Below the pieces are notes generated by a model. That model searched no databases, had not been told where the DNA came from, and worked only from the letters and a program-made list of their open reading frames with translations. This document shows positions 51,195 through 60,660 of a DNA stretch of 64,000 bases, piece by piece. The position numbers and the translations under genes are program-made. Each line of letters begins with the position of its first letter. Positions within the stretch are counted from its first letter, which is position 1. Source of the stretch: WHSW01 sp963821345 (lineage in GTDB: Bacteria; Actinomycetota; Thermoleophilia; Solirubrobacterales; 70-9); assembly GCA_963821345.1 (NCBI GenBank), contig CAWGDM010000001.1:310001-374000 (forward strand), in the 5' to 3' direction.

Positions 51195-52305
51195 TCAGCC
51201 GCCGCCTTCACCTCGGTGAACACGGAGGTCCACTCCTGCCGCGCCTCGGGGTCGTCGAGGCGGTACTCGAGCCCGCCGCCGCCGAGCGCCTCGAGGTCGA
51301 CGTCGATCGAGGGCTCCTCCTTGACCAGCTTCGCGAACTCCTGCCTGCCGCCGTCGCACGGCTGCGGATAGCCGTTCCAGGCGACGTTCTGGGCCGCGTT
51401 CTCGGGATCGAGGATCCAGTCCATGAACAGCATCGCGGTGCCCGGGCTGCGGGCGTTGACGGGGATGCACATCAGGTCGGTGCCGACCGGGACGCCCTCG
51501 TCGCAGGTCTCGTAGCGGAATAGGCTCGGGTCGTCGACCTGGTTGCGGACGTTGACGATGTCGCCGTTCCAGGCCTGGTGGAGCACCGCCGAGCCCGAGA
51601 CCAGGTTCTGGACGCTGTTGGTGGAGAACCCGCGTGCGTTCTCCTTCTGGTCGAGCAGCGTCTGCTTGGAGACCTCGAGCTCGTCGGAATCCTCGGTGTT
51701 GAGGTCGAAGCCGTTGATCAGGTTCGCCTCGCCGATCGCCTCCTGGAAGTCGTCGAGGATGAACATCCGCCCGGCTCCGTCGGGGTTGGTGAGGTCGTTC
51801 CAGGAGCCGGTCATCCCCGAGACCTCGTCCTCGCGCCAGGCAGATCCCGGTCGTGTAGTACGTGTACGGCACCGAGAGGTCGTCGTTGGGGTCCCACCAC
51901 GGCGCGTCGTAGAAGCTCGAGACGCCGTCGTTGTTGCGCAGCAGGGCGCGGTCGAAGCGGGCCAGCAGCCCCTCCTTGTTCAGCCGCGCGACGTACTCGG
52001 TGCTCGGCCAGATGATGTCGTACTGGGCCCCGGACCGGAGCTTGACGACCATCGCCTCGAGGTTGTCGTAGTTGACCTCGTTGACCTCGACCCCGTACTT
52101 GTCCGAGAACCGCTTCTTGAGTGTCGGGGTCCATGTACTGAGCCCAGTTGTAGAGCAGCAGGTCGCCGTCGATCTCGGGCTTGATGATCCGCCCGGCGGC
52201 CGAGCGATCGACCGGGCGCTCGACCGTGCAGCCCGAAAGCCCGTAGCCGGCCAGCGCCAGCCCGCCGGCGGCCTGCAGCAGCTCACGGCGGGACAAAGAG
52301 GTCAC
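51195..52305 (-). CDS. potD: polyamine-type ABC transporter substrate-binding protein, set 2 (frameshifts)
   Basis: A Tat-like/lipoprotein leader (LSRRELLQAAGGLALAGYGL, then SGCTVERP) precedes DGDLLLYNWAQYMD. After a break near 52133 come TLKKRFSDKYGVEVNEVNYD, EAMVVKLRSGAQYDIIWPST and YTYYTTGICL. After a break near 51840 come MTGSWNDLTNPDGAGRMFIL, VSGSAVLHQAWNGDIVNVRN, NARSPGTAMLFMDWILDPEN and DPEARQEWTSVFTEVKAA. The twin-arginine-like RR and the cysteine suggest export and lipid anchoring. GTG at 52305 overlaps the TetR stop, so the regulator and transporter are co-transcribed. Confidence 0.86.
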
Positions 52306-52902
52306 GCCGACACCCGCAGCTCGACCTCGAGCAGCCGCTCGGCGACCTCGAGGCAGGTGCTGCGCATGAGCTCGGCGTTGACCAGGCGGTCGCCGAGCGC
52401 GACCTGGACCGCGAGCCCGTCGATCAGCGCCGCGAGCTCGAGCGCGACCCGTTCGGGATCCGGGCCGGCGAACTCGCCGGCGTCCTGACCGTCCGCGATC
52501 ACGGCCGCGATCTGCGCCCGCCAGTCGTCGTCGAGGAGCTGTCGCGACTCGGCCATCGCCGGGTCGCGCAGCGCGCGGACCCAGAGCTCCATCCACAGCA
52601 CCCAGTCGTCGCCGCCGACCGAGCGGTCGATCAAGGTCGCGAGCCGCTCGCGAGGATCGTCGAGCACCGCGACCTCGGCCGCAAGCTCGTCGTGGAAGGC
52701 GCTCTCGGCGAAGCTCAGCGCCTCGGCCAGCAGCTCGGTCGCGCGAGTCGAACCAGTAGAGGACCCCGGGGGCGCTGGTCCCGGCGCGCTCGGCGACGTC
52801 GGCGATCCGGGTCGCCGCGAAGCCGCGCTCGGCGATCACCTGCGCCGCCGCAGAAAGCAGCTGCGGCTTGCGAATGTGATCGATCTGTGGGCGCGGGCTC
52901 AT
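52302..52902 (-). CDS. TetR-family regulator, set 2 (one frameshift)
   Basis: The DNA-binding domain is KPQLLSAAAQVIAERGFAAT followed by RIADVAERAGTSAPGVLYWF. The ligand domain has ERLATLIDRSVGGDDWVLWM with ELWVRALRDPAMAES and ALIDGLAVQVALGDRLVN. This is the BetI/amine-type TetR layout with a tryptophan-rich pocket (WVLWMELW). The frame breaks near 52745 (after YWFD). ATG at 52902. It overlaps potD and is the first gene of the second Pot operon, so it probably controls that operon and itself. Confidence 0.85.
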
Positions 52903-52940
52903 CGCGCTCGTGCCTCCTCTGTGGCCCTCGCGGCCCAAAG

Positions 52941-52956
52941 CTGAACCGCCGTTCAG
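52941..52956. promoter_or_regulatory. operator-like inverted repeat upstream of the TetR-Pot operon
   Basis: CTGAACCGCCGTTCAG has perfect 6-bp arms (CTGAAC/GTTCAG) around CGCC. It lies 39 bp upstream of the TetR ATG, a usual place for an autoregulatory TetR site. Confidence 0.55.
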
Positions 52957-53010
52957 GAAAATACAACCGGTGGAGACCGCAAACAACCCCGGGGGCCCAA
53001 GGTTGCGTCG

Positions 53011-53619
53011 TCAGCCGTCCGCTCGGAGACCGGCCGGGTCGAGGCCGAGCTCGTCGGCGAGCGCCGCAGCGATCAGTTCGCGGGCGCGTTCGACGTCGAC
53101 GGCGGGGTCGCGGACCAGGGCCCGGATGCCGAACCCATCGACGAGAGCGACCGCGAGGTCGGCGAGGTCGACGACCTCGCGCTCGGACTGGAACTCCCCG
53201 CTCGCCAGCCCCGCCTCGATCGTCGTCGCGAACCACTCGCGATAGCGCCCGTAGAGCTCGGCGGCCAGCGGCCGCATCTCCTCGTCGCGGACCGCGCGCA
53301 GCCAGAGCTCGACCCACAACGTCCAGTCGCGCTCCTGCGGGCCGGGGAGCGGCAGGCAGGCGTCGATCGCCCGGGCCAGCCCGCGGGTGGCGTCCTCGCC
53401 CTCGGGCGCGGCGGCGAAACGCTCCTGGCCCGCGGTCTCGAACGAGTGCACGAGCGCCTCGGCGAGCAGCTCCTCGCGGGTCGAGAAGTAGTGGTGGACG
53501 AGCGCGGTCGATGCCCGGGCACGGGTCGCCACGCGGGCGATGCGGACGTCGTCGATCCCGTCCGAGGCGATCAGGTCACAGGCAGCTTCGAGGATCCGTT
53601 CGCGGGCGTCGGTGGCCAC
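53011..53619 (-). CDS. TetR-family regulator
   Basis: An intact 202-residue regulator. The HTH is ARERILEAACDLIASDGIDD with VRIARVATRARASTALVHHY and FSTREELLAEAL. The ligand pocket includes RDWTLWVELWLRAVRDEEMR and VALVDGFGIRALVRDPA, closely like the TetR at 52302, so the two may bind related ligands. GTG at 53619 is chosen from homology-like spacing; a longer frame upstream looks non-coding. It is divergent from the SDR gene by 81 bp. Confidence 0.85.
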   Translation of the reverse strand: MATDARERILEAACDLIASDGIDDVRIARVATRARASTALVHHYFSTREELLAEALVHSFETAGQERFAAAPEGEDATRGLARAIDACLPLPGPQERDWTLWVELWLRAVRDEEMRPLAAELYGRYREWFATTIEAGLASGEFQSEREVVDLADLAVALVDGFGIRALVRDPAVDVERARELIAAALADELGLDPAGLRADG

Positions 53620-53700
53620 CGGTCGAGCGTAGCCCCGGCGACGGCGGCACCAAGCGTTGGCGAGCGCTGCGATCATGGACACTCTCCGAGGTGGCAGTCG

Positions 53701-54528
53701 ATGTCGCATAGACGCGAACTCTCCGGTCGCACCGCGGTGATCACCGGCGCCGGCTCGGGGATCGGGCGCGCCCTCGCCCGGCGCCTGGCCCGTCACGGCT
53801 GCCCGGTCGCGATCTGCGACGCCGACGAGGAGGGGCTGGCCGGGACCGCCGAGTCGATCGGCGGCGAGTTGCTTGCCCAAAAGCTCGACGTCCGCGACCG
53901 CCAGGCGCAGATGGCGTTCGCCGCCGGCGTCAACGAGTGGGCCCCCGCTCCGATCGGGCTCGTCGTCAACAACGCCGGGGTGACCGTCTCGCAGCTGGCG
54001 GCGACGGCGGCCCCCGAGGACGACGAGTGGGTGTTCGACGTCAACTTCTGGGGCGTCGTCCACGGGACGCGCGCGTTCCTGCCGATCCTGCTCGAGCAGA
54101 ACTCGGGGACGATCGTCAACGTCTCGAGCGTCTTCGGGATGATCGGCTGGCCGACCCAGAGCGCCTATTGCGCCTCGAAGTTCGCGGTTCGCGGCTACAC
54201 CGAGTCGCTGCGCCACGAGCTTCGCGACACCGGCGTCGACGCGGTCACCGTCCACCCGGGCGGGATCGCGACCAACATCGTCGCCAACTCCCGCTTCCAC
54301 GAGGATGACCGCGGCCGCACCGACAAGGGCGAGCTCGAGCGCGACTTCGCCAAGGTCGCCAGGACCTCGCCCGAGCGCGCCGCGCAGACGATCCAGAAGG
54401 GCGTCGAGTCGGGCAAGCAGCGGATCCTGATCGGCCCTGACGCCGGCGTCCTGGCGCTCCTGGTCCGCACCGCCCCGGTGCGCTATTTCAACGTGATCAA
54501 GCGCCTCGAGCCGATCGTGCGGCGCTGA
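53701..54528 (+). CDS. short-chain dehydrogenase/reductase
   Basis: An intact classical SDR of 275 residues. Cofactor motif AVITGAGSGIGRALARRLAR with a following acidic ICDAD suggests NAD(H). NNAG appears in LVVNNAGVTVSQ, the catalytic serine in NVSSVFGM, and YxxxK in SAYCASKFAVRGYTESLRHE. The C-terminal QTIQKGVESGKQRILIGPDA and the hydrophobic end resemble actinobacterial lipid- or steroid-related SDRs. The substrate is unknown. ATG at 53701. Confidence 0.9.
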   Translation: MSHRRELSGRTAVITGAGSGIGRALARRLARHGCPVAICDADEEGLAGTAESIGGELLAQKLDVRDRQAQMAFAAGVNEWAPAPIGLVVNNAGVTVSQLAATAAPEDDEWVFDVNFWGVVHGTRAFLPILLEQNSGTIVNVSSVFGMIGWPTQSAYCASKFAVRGYTESLRHELRDTGVDAVTVHPGGIATNIVANSRFHEDDRGRTDKGELERDFAKVARTSPERAAQTIQKGVESGKQRILIGPDAGVLALLVRTAPVRYFNVIKRLEPIVRR

Positions 54529-54530
54529 GC

Positions 54531-56007
54531 GTGCGCCGCGCGCTGCCCCTCGCCGTGCTGGTCTGCCTCGCACTGGGCGGTTGCGGCGGCGATGATCGCG
54601 ACCAGGCCGAGCCGCAGCCCGGCTCGGTGAGCCTGCGGGTGATGAGCTTCAACGTCTGGTACGGGGGCGTCTCGGTCGACCTCGGGCAGATCGGCGAGGC
54701 GATCCGCGCCGCCGACGCCGACGTCGTCGGCGTCCAGGAGCCCGAGGGCGACCTGCGCCGGATCGCCGACGCGGCCGGCCTCCCCTACGTCGATGAGTCG
54801 ATGCACCTGATCTCGCGCTTCCCGCTGTTCACCGCCGAGCACGAGGGGGTGCGGTTCGCCTATGCCGAGGTCGCCCGCGACCGGGTGGTCGCGGTCGAGA
54901 ACGTGCACATGCCCTGCTGTCCCGTACGGGCCCAACCTGGTCAAGATCGGCAAGAGCGCCGACGAGGTGGTGGCGCTGGAGCGGCGCACGCGGCTGGCGG
55001 CGATCAAGCCGTACCTCGGGCCGCTGAAGACCCTCGCCGACTCCGGTGTGCCGGTGTTGATGACCGGCGACTTCAACTCGCCCTCGCACCTCGACTGGAC
55101 CGAGGACGCGGTCGCGGCGCGCGACCTTCCATACCCGGTCGAGTGGCCGGCCTCGAAGGCGCTCGCCGACGCCGGCTTTCGCGACTCATACCGCGAGGCG
55201 CATCCGGATCCGGCCGAGACGCCGGGCCTGACGTGGACCGCGGGGCAGCCGCCGCCGCGGATGCGCCCGCAGGAGACCCACGACCGGATCGACTGGGTGC
55301 TGGCGGCCGGGCCCGCCGAGACGATCTCGAGCGGCGTCGTCGGCGAGCAGGGCGGACCCGACGTCGAGGTCGGGGTGAGCCCGTGGGGCTCGGACCACCG
55401 AGCGGTGGTCTCGGAGTTCTCCGTCGAGCCGGCTCCGGCCCCGTACCTGGTCGACGCCGACCCCCGGGTGGTCGAGCGCGGCGACCGGGTGACGATCCGC
55501 TACGCGCTCGCCGGCGGCGGGCCGGGTCGCACGGTCGGGATCGTCGCCGGCGGCGATCCGGCCGCGAAGCCGGCCCAGACGCTGCCGATCTTCGACGCCT
55601 CCGACCACATCGCGCCGATGCTCGGCACGGCCCCGCTGCAGCCGGGGCGGTATTCGGCGGTGCTGCTCGACGGCGACGGCAAGGTCCTGGCCTCGTCGCC
55701 GTTCTGGATCGTCGAACCGGGCTCGCGGCCACGGATCGAAACGGACCGGGGTGTCTATTCGAGCGGCGAGCCGGTCGACGTCAGCTGGTCGAACGGCCCT
55801 GGCAACAAGCTCGACTACGTGGCGATCTTCAGGGCCTCGGACCCCAGCCTGTACTCCTACATCGGCTACCGCTACGTCGACGCGCAGCCGGCGGGGACGA
55901 TCCGCTTCGGCGTCGGCTCGCCGCTGAAGCCCGGCCGCTACGTCGCCCGGCTGATGCTCGACGACGGCTACTCGGTGATCGCGCAGGCGCCGTTTGAGGT
56001 GCGCTAG
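54531..56007 (+). CDS. endonuclease/exonuclease/phosphatase-family lipoprotein (one frameshift)
   Basis: Lipobox LAVLVCLALGGCGG at the N-terminus, then an EEP fold: LRVMSFNVWYGGVSVDLGQI, DADVVGVQEPEGDLRRIADA, VLMTGDFNSPSHLDWTED, HDRIDWVLAAGP and SPWGSDHRAVVSEFSV. The metal and phosphate residues (N, E, D/N, D, SDH) are all present. About 190 further residues form two beta-sandwich-like parts (DPRVVERGDRVTIRYALAGG; TDRGVYSSGEPVDVSWSNGP). One break near 54925 interrupts VENVHMPCC and PYGPNLVK. It probably acts on phosphoesters outside the cell. GTG at 54531, 2 nt after the SDR stop. Confidence 0.85.
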
Positions 56008-56056
56008 GCACCCCGGCGAGCGAGGACGACCTCGAGCCACCTCCCGGACCCTGCCC

Positions 56057-56091
56057 GTCGACTTGTAGTCGCTATCCGACTACAAGTCGAC
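56057..56091. repeat. 15-bp perfect inverted repeat containing two CTTGTAGTC copies
   Basis: GTCGACTTGTAGTCG and CGACTACAAGTCGAC flank a 5-nt loop (CTATC). It lies between convergent genes, 50 bp after one stop and 37 bp before the other, so it could end transcription from both sides. There is no T-tract. The nonamer CTTGTAGTC also forms the core of the operator-like sites at 57317 and 60620. Confidence 0.75.
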
Positions 56092-56127
56092 AGCGCCGGC
56101 CGCTCAGGCGCTGCGCGATCCGGTTGC

Positions 56128-57318
56128 TCACGCCGGGACCTCGACCTCGGCTCGCAGAGCCTCCATGTAGCGCTCGGCGACCATCAGATCAAAGGCGTGG
56201 ACGTCGATCTCCTCGGCCGAGTAGCGCCCCGCCGTATAGCCGCGTGTGCGCACCCCCTTCTGCGTCAGCTCGCACACGTACCAGTCCTGCCTGTTGACGG
56301 TGTCCCAGAACCCGACCGCGTCGCCGGGGTCGAAGCCCTCGGCCGCGACCGTGCGCGGCTCGAAGAACCACTCGCAGATCACGTCGGTGCGATCGGCGGC
56401 CCGCGGCCAGAGGGTGTGAAGCATCACGTAGTCTGGATGCAGCGAGACGAGCGCGTTCGGGAACACGGCCAGGTAGACGACCTGGTCCGCCTCCTCGTCG
56501 GTCAGGCTCTCGATCGGGGGGCGGGCGGCTCCGTTGCCGTTGCCATTCTCGAATGCCATCGTCGAGTGGCCCTCTCGCAGGGTCATCGAGCCGCCGCACC
56601 AGGCACCCTCGCCCGTCACCTCCTCGCCGCTCATGTAGTCGCTGAGCGCCTGCAGCTCGGGATGGACCCCGGGGCAGTGCAGGCACTCGTTGTAGTTCTC
56701 GGCGATCCCCTTCCAGTTCGCGGCGACCTCGTACTCGATCGACGACGCCCGCTCGAGCCCCGCGACCCGGTAGTGCTCGAGGTGGCCGAGCAGGTCGCCG
56801 ACGTGATCGTCGATCTCCGGCGCCGCGCCCGAGAGGTCGATCAGGACCAGGCCGCCGACGACGGCGAGGCGGACCGGGATCAGACCCCAGCAGGAGAAGT
56901 CGAAGTCCTCGACCCCGTCCATGTGCGGCGCCGCCTTCAGCGAGCCGTCGAGCCCGTAGGACCAGCCGTGATAGGGGCAGCGCAGGCGCTTGCGAACCGA
57001 GCCCTCGGCCTGCTCGACGATCCGCGCGCCGCGGTGGCGGCAGACGTTGAGGAAGGCGCGTGGACGCCCGTCCTCGGCGCCGACCACGACGATGCTGTCC
57101 GGCCCGAGCTCGCGCATCACGAACTTGCCCGGCGCGTCGACGGCGCTGACGTGGCCGATGCACACCCAGCCGCGGAAGATGTTGTCGAGCTCCCAGGCGA
57201 AGACGTCCTGGCTGGCGAAGGCCGCCGGCGGCAGCATCGTCGCCCGCTCGACCGGCTCCAGCGTCCGGGCGACGTCCTGCGGGTCGAGGGGGAGGGTTTT
57301 GTGCGTGGCGGGCATCAT
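56128..57318 (-). CDS. Rieske non-heme iron oxygenase, catalytic (alpha) subunit
   Basis: A Rieske oxygenase of about 396 residues. The [2Fe-2S] site is Cys93/His95 in NVCRHRGARI and Cys114/His117 in RLRCPYHGWSYG. The mononuclear iron site is AENYNECLHCPGVHPEL with His214 and His219; the bridging and ligand acids come from ECLH and from ADRTDVICEWFFEP. The fold resembles carnitine, glycine-betaine and other quaternary-amine monooxygenases, but aromatic substrates are possible. No reductase or ferredoxin partner gene is near. ATG at 57318 (doubled Met) is used because the frame upstream lies in the operator. The frame is intact. Confidence 0.9.
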   Translation of the reverse strand: MMPATHKTLPLDPQDVARTLEPVERATMLPPAAFASQDVFAWELDNIFRGWVCIGHVSAVDAPGKFVMRELGPDSIVVVGAEDGRPRAFLNVCRHRGARIVEQAEGSVRKRLRCPYHGWSYGLDGSLKAAPHMDGVEDFDFSCWGLIPVRLAVVGGLVLIDLSGAAPEIDDHVGDLLGHLEHYRVAGLERASSIEYEVAANWKGIAENYNECLHCPGVHPELQALSDYMSGEEVTGEGAWCGGSMTLREGHSTMAFENGNGNGAARPPIESLTDEEADQVVYLAVFPNALVSLHPDYVMLHTLWPRAADRTDVICEWFFEPRTVAAEGFDPGDAVGFWDTVNRQDWYVCELTQKGVRTRGYTAGRYSAEEIDVHAFDLMVAERYMEALRAEVEVPA

Positions 57319-57346
57319 TGACCTTGTAGTCAATCGCATGTTAGTC
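57317..57346. promoter_or_regulatory. operator overlapping a divergent promoter (Rieske gene / acyl-CoA dehydrogenase gene)
   Basis: ATTGACCTTGTAGTCAAT (57317-57334) has perfect ATTGAC/GTCAAT arms around CTTGTA. On the plus strand TTGACC (57318-57323) and TTAGTC (57341-57346) are 17 nt apart, so the repeat covers the -35 box. The downstream ATG (57357) is only 10 nt from the -10 box, implying a very short or absent leader. Confidence 0.7.
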
Positions 57347-57356
57347 TGCGGAACCG

Positions 57357-58550
57357 ATGGAGGTCAAGTCGCTCGAGCCGACCCCGTTTGAGCTCACCGC
57401 GGATCAGCGGGATCTGCAGGCGCGCGCTCGCGCTTTCGCCGAGGACGTGCTGATGCCGCTCGAGGAGGAAGCCGAGGCGCTCGGCGGCAAGCTACCGGCG
57501 GAGACGATCGCCGCGGTCAAGCGGGCGGCGATCGACGCCGGTCTCGACGGCGGCATGCACGCGCCCGAGCACGGCGGCCAGGGCTGGGGGCGGGTCGAGT
57601 GGGCGCTGGCCGAGGAGCAGTACGGGCGGACCACCAACGCGATCCACTGGCACATCCCCCAGGCCTACAACGTCTGGGCGCACGCCTCCGACGAGCACAT
57701 CGACCGCTACCTGCGCCCGGCGCTGCGCGGCGAGCTCAAGGACGCCTACGCGGTCACCGAACGCGACGCCGGCTCCGACCCCTCGCAGATCGCCGCCACG
57801 GCGGAGCGCACCGACGCGGGCTTTCGGATCAACGGCGAGAAGTGGTTCGTGACCGGCGGCGACCACGCCGCCGTCTACGTGGTGATGGCGAACCTGATCG
57901 ACGGGCCCGACCGGCTGCCGACCCTGTTCGTGATCGACGCCGGCCTCGACGGGATCGAGATCGTCGACAACCCGGCGTTCACCCACAACTACCCCGACGG
58001 CCATCCGACGATCCGGTTCGCGGACGTCGAGGTCGCCGAGACCGACGTGATCGGTGGGATTGGCGGCGGCGACGAGCTGCAGCGCTCGTGGTTCACCGAG
58101 GAGCGACTCGGGATCGCGGCCCGCTGCGGCGGGGCGATCTGGCGGCTGCTCGACGAGACGGTCGCCTGGACCGCCGCGCGCGAGCAGGGCGGCGCCCGGG
58201 TGTTCGACCATCAGGGCGTCTCCTTCCCGCTCGCCGACTCGGCCGCCGACGGCGCGGCCGGCCGGCTACTGACCTTCACCGTCGCCGCGCTCGCCGACTC
58301 CGGCGCCGATCCGAAAATGGTCCACCACAAGGCCTCGATGGCGAAGCTGTTCACCTCCGAGGCAGCCTGCCGCTGCGCCGACCGCTGCGTGCAGGCGTTC
58401 GGCGGGCGCGGGTACATGCGCTCGAACGTCGCCGAGCGCCTGCTGCGCGAGCTGCGGGTCGACCGGATCTGGGAGGGGACCAGCGAGATCCAGCGACTGA
58501 TCGTCGCCAGAGGCCTGGAGCGGCGCGGTGTTGAGCGGATGCTCCACTAG
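57357..58550 (+). CDS. acyl-CoA dehydrogenase
   Basis: An intact 397-residue acyl-CoA dehydrogenase. Middle-domain FAD motifs are YAVTERDAGSDPSQIAATAE and FRINGEKWFVTGGDH; the C-terminal helical domain shows RCVQAFGGRGYMRSNVAERL and LRVDRIWEGTSEIQRLIVAR. The latter holds the usual EGT region near the catalytic base of one ACAD subgroup. It is the first gene after the shared operator and is followed after 12 nt by the acyl-CoA ligase, suggesting activation then dehydrogenation of one substrate. No strong ribosome-binding site is seen, in line with a near-leaderless transcript. Confidence 0.93.
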   Translation: MEVKSLEPTPFELTADQRDLQARARAFAEDVLMPLEEEAEALGGKLPAETIAAVKRAAIDAGLDGGMHAPEHGGQGWGRVEWALAEEQYGRTTNAIHWHIPQAYNVWAHASDEHIDRYLRPALRGELKDAYAVTERDAGSDPSQIAATAERTDAGFRINGEKWFVTGGDHAAVYVVMANLIDGPDRLPTLFVIDAGLDGIEIVDNPAFTHNYPDGHPTIRFADVEVAETDVIGGIGGGDELQRSWFTEERLGIAARCGGAIWRLLDETVAWTAAREQGGARVFDHQGVSFPLADSAADGAAGRLLTFTVAALADSGADPKMVHHKASMAKLFTSEAACRCADRCVQAFGGRGYMRSNVAERLLRELRVDRIWEGTSEIQRLIVARGLERRGVERMLH

Positions 58551-58562
58551 GGACCGTTCGAG

Positions 58563-60601
58563 ATGGACCTGACGGCGCTGCTCGAGCCGCGGTCGATCGC
58601 GGTGGTCGGGGCGACCGATCGGGAGGATTCCTACGGCGGCAACGTGCTGCGAAATCTCGAGCGCGCCGGGTTCGCGGGCCCGGTCTGGGGCGTGAACCCG
58701 AACCGCGAGCAGGTGCTGGGGCGCGAGTGCGTGCCGAGCGTCGCGGACCTTCCCGAGCCGGTCGACGCGCTGGTCGTCGCGATTCCGGCCGCCGCGGTCG
58801 CCGAGGCGGTGCGCGCCGGGGCCGAGCTCGGCTGCGGCGGCGCCGTGGTGCTCTCCGCCGGCTTCGCCGAGGTCGAGTCCGGCCGCGGCCATCAGGACGA
58901 GCTGCGCCGGATCGCGCTCGAGCACGGGCTCCCGGTCTGCGGGCCGAACGGCAACGGGATCGTCGCGGTCGCCGAGCGGGCGGCAATCTGGGGCGACGGC
59001 CTCCCCGAGCTCGCGCCGGGCCCGGTCGGGATGGTCACCCAGAGCGGCAACGTCGGCGTCAACGCGCTCGGGTCGCGCCGCGGGATCCGCTGGCACACGG
59101 TGGTCTCGACCGGCAACCAGGCGGTCTGCTCGGCGAGCGACTGGCTGGCGGCGCTCGCCGAGCGCGACGGCCTGCGCTCGGTCGCGCTCTTCCTCGAGTC
59201 CGACGACGACGGGCCGGCGCTGGCCGAGGCGCTGGCGCTGTGCGCCGAGCGCGGGATCGGCGTCGCCGTGCTCAAGGTCGGCGCCTCGGCGGCGGGCGCC
59301 GTCGCGGCCGCCGCCCACACGGGCTCGCTGGCCGGGGACCAGCGCGTCTTCCGCGCCCTGGTCGAGGAGGCCGGCGGCGCCTGGGCGGAGGACTTCCACG
59401 ACCTGCTCGAGCTCGCCCGGTCGCTGGCCGAGCCGACCGCGAGGCCGCACGGCACCGGCGGGCTCGCGGTCCTGACCTGCTCGGGCGGCGACTCGGGCGT
59501 CGCCGCCGACCGCGGGGCCGAGCTCGGGGTCGAACTGCCACCGCTGTCGGAGTCGACCTCGCGCCGGCTCGCCGAGCTGCTGCCGGAGGCGGCGACGATC
59601 GCCAACCCGCTCGACTACACGTCGATGATCTGGGGCGACTCCGGGCTGCTCGCCGAGATCGTCGCCGTGGTCGGCGCCGACGCGGCGATCGACCAGCTGC
59701 TGCTGCTGTTCGACCAGCCCGCCGACGCCGACGCCTCCTGGGCAGCGGTTCGCGAGGGCCTGATCGCCGGCAGCCGCTCGGCCGAGGCCGCGGCGATCGT
59801 CGCCTCGACCCTGCCCGACCTGCTCGACGAGGCGGCGGCGCTCGAGTTCTCTGCCGCGGGGCTGCCCGCGATCGCCGGTCTGCGTTCGGCGCTGCGCTGC
59901 GCGCGGGCCCTGCGCTCACCCCCCGGCGATCCGGCGCGGCTGCGCGAGATCGCCGCCGCCGCGCGGCGGGCCGCCGCCAACCGGAACGGCAACGGCTGGC
60001 TCGGCGAGGCGGCGTCGAAGCGGCTGGTCGCCGAGGCCGGGATCGCGGTCCCGCCCGGCGGCGAGGCCGCCGACCTCGCGGGCTGCGCCGCGCTCGCTGC
60101 CCAGCTCGGCTGGCCGGTAGCGCTGAAACTGAGCGGGCCGGCGATCCGCCACAAGGCCCAGATCGGCGGGCTGGCGCTCGGCCTCGGCAACGAGGCCGAG
60201 CTCGGCGACGCGTTCGCGCGGCTCGCGGCGCTGCCCGAGGCCGCCGGGGCCACCGTATCTTGGTCGAGCGCATGGCACCGCCGGGAATCGAGGTGATCGT
60301 GGCTGCGCGCGCCGACGCGGTCGTCCCGGCGCTGGTCGTCGGCCTCGGAGGAGCCTGGGCGGAGGCGCTCGACGACGTCGCGATCGTCCCCCTCCCGGCC
60401 GGGGCGGAGCGGATCGAGGCGGCGCTCGGCTCGCTGCGCGGCGCGGCGCTGCTCGCCGCCGCGGCCCCGGCGCTCGCCGCGACCGCGGCCGCCGCCGGCG
60501 AGCTGCTGCTCGACCGCGGCCTCTCGCTGCTCGAGCTCAACCCGGTGTCGGTTGCGCCCGGCGGCGACGCGGTCGCGCTCGACGCGGTCGCCGCGCACTG
60601 A
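58563..60601 (+). CDS. acyl-CoA synthetase, NDP-forming (acetate-CoA ligase family; one frameshift)
   Basis: A fused alpha-beta NDP-forming acyl-CoA ligase of about 680 residues. The CoA-binding domain starts LLEPRSIAVVGATDREDSYG. Phospho-histidine candidate His252 lies in AAAAHTGSLAGDQRVF. The ligase domain shows GPVGMVTQSGNVGVNALGSR and ANPLDYTSMIWG. The ATP-grasp part has EAASKRLVAEAGIAVPPGGE and VALKLSGPAIRHKAQIGGLA. After a break near 60258 come ILVERMAPPGIEVIVAARAD and LLELNPVSVAPGG. It makes an acyl-CoA from a carboxylate, CoA and ATP or GTP. The acid is unknown but likely feeds the adjacent dehydrogenase. Confidence 0.9.
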
Positions 60602-60619
60602 CGCATGAAGACGCTTTCC

Positions 60620-60645
60620 TGACCTTGTAGTCAATTGCATTAGTT
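60620..60645 (+). promoter_or_regulatory. second copy of the CTTGTAGTC operator, upstream of the PYROXD2-like gene
   Basis: TGACCTTGTAGTCA (60620-60633) has perfect TGAC/GTCA arms and shares GACCTTGTAGTCAAT plus a following GCAT with the site at 57317. CTGACC and a TTAGTT box (60640-60645) would form the promoter, about 15 nt before the ATG at 60661. Confidence 0.65.
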
Positions 60646-60660
60646 GGTAGGCTGGCGGAC

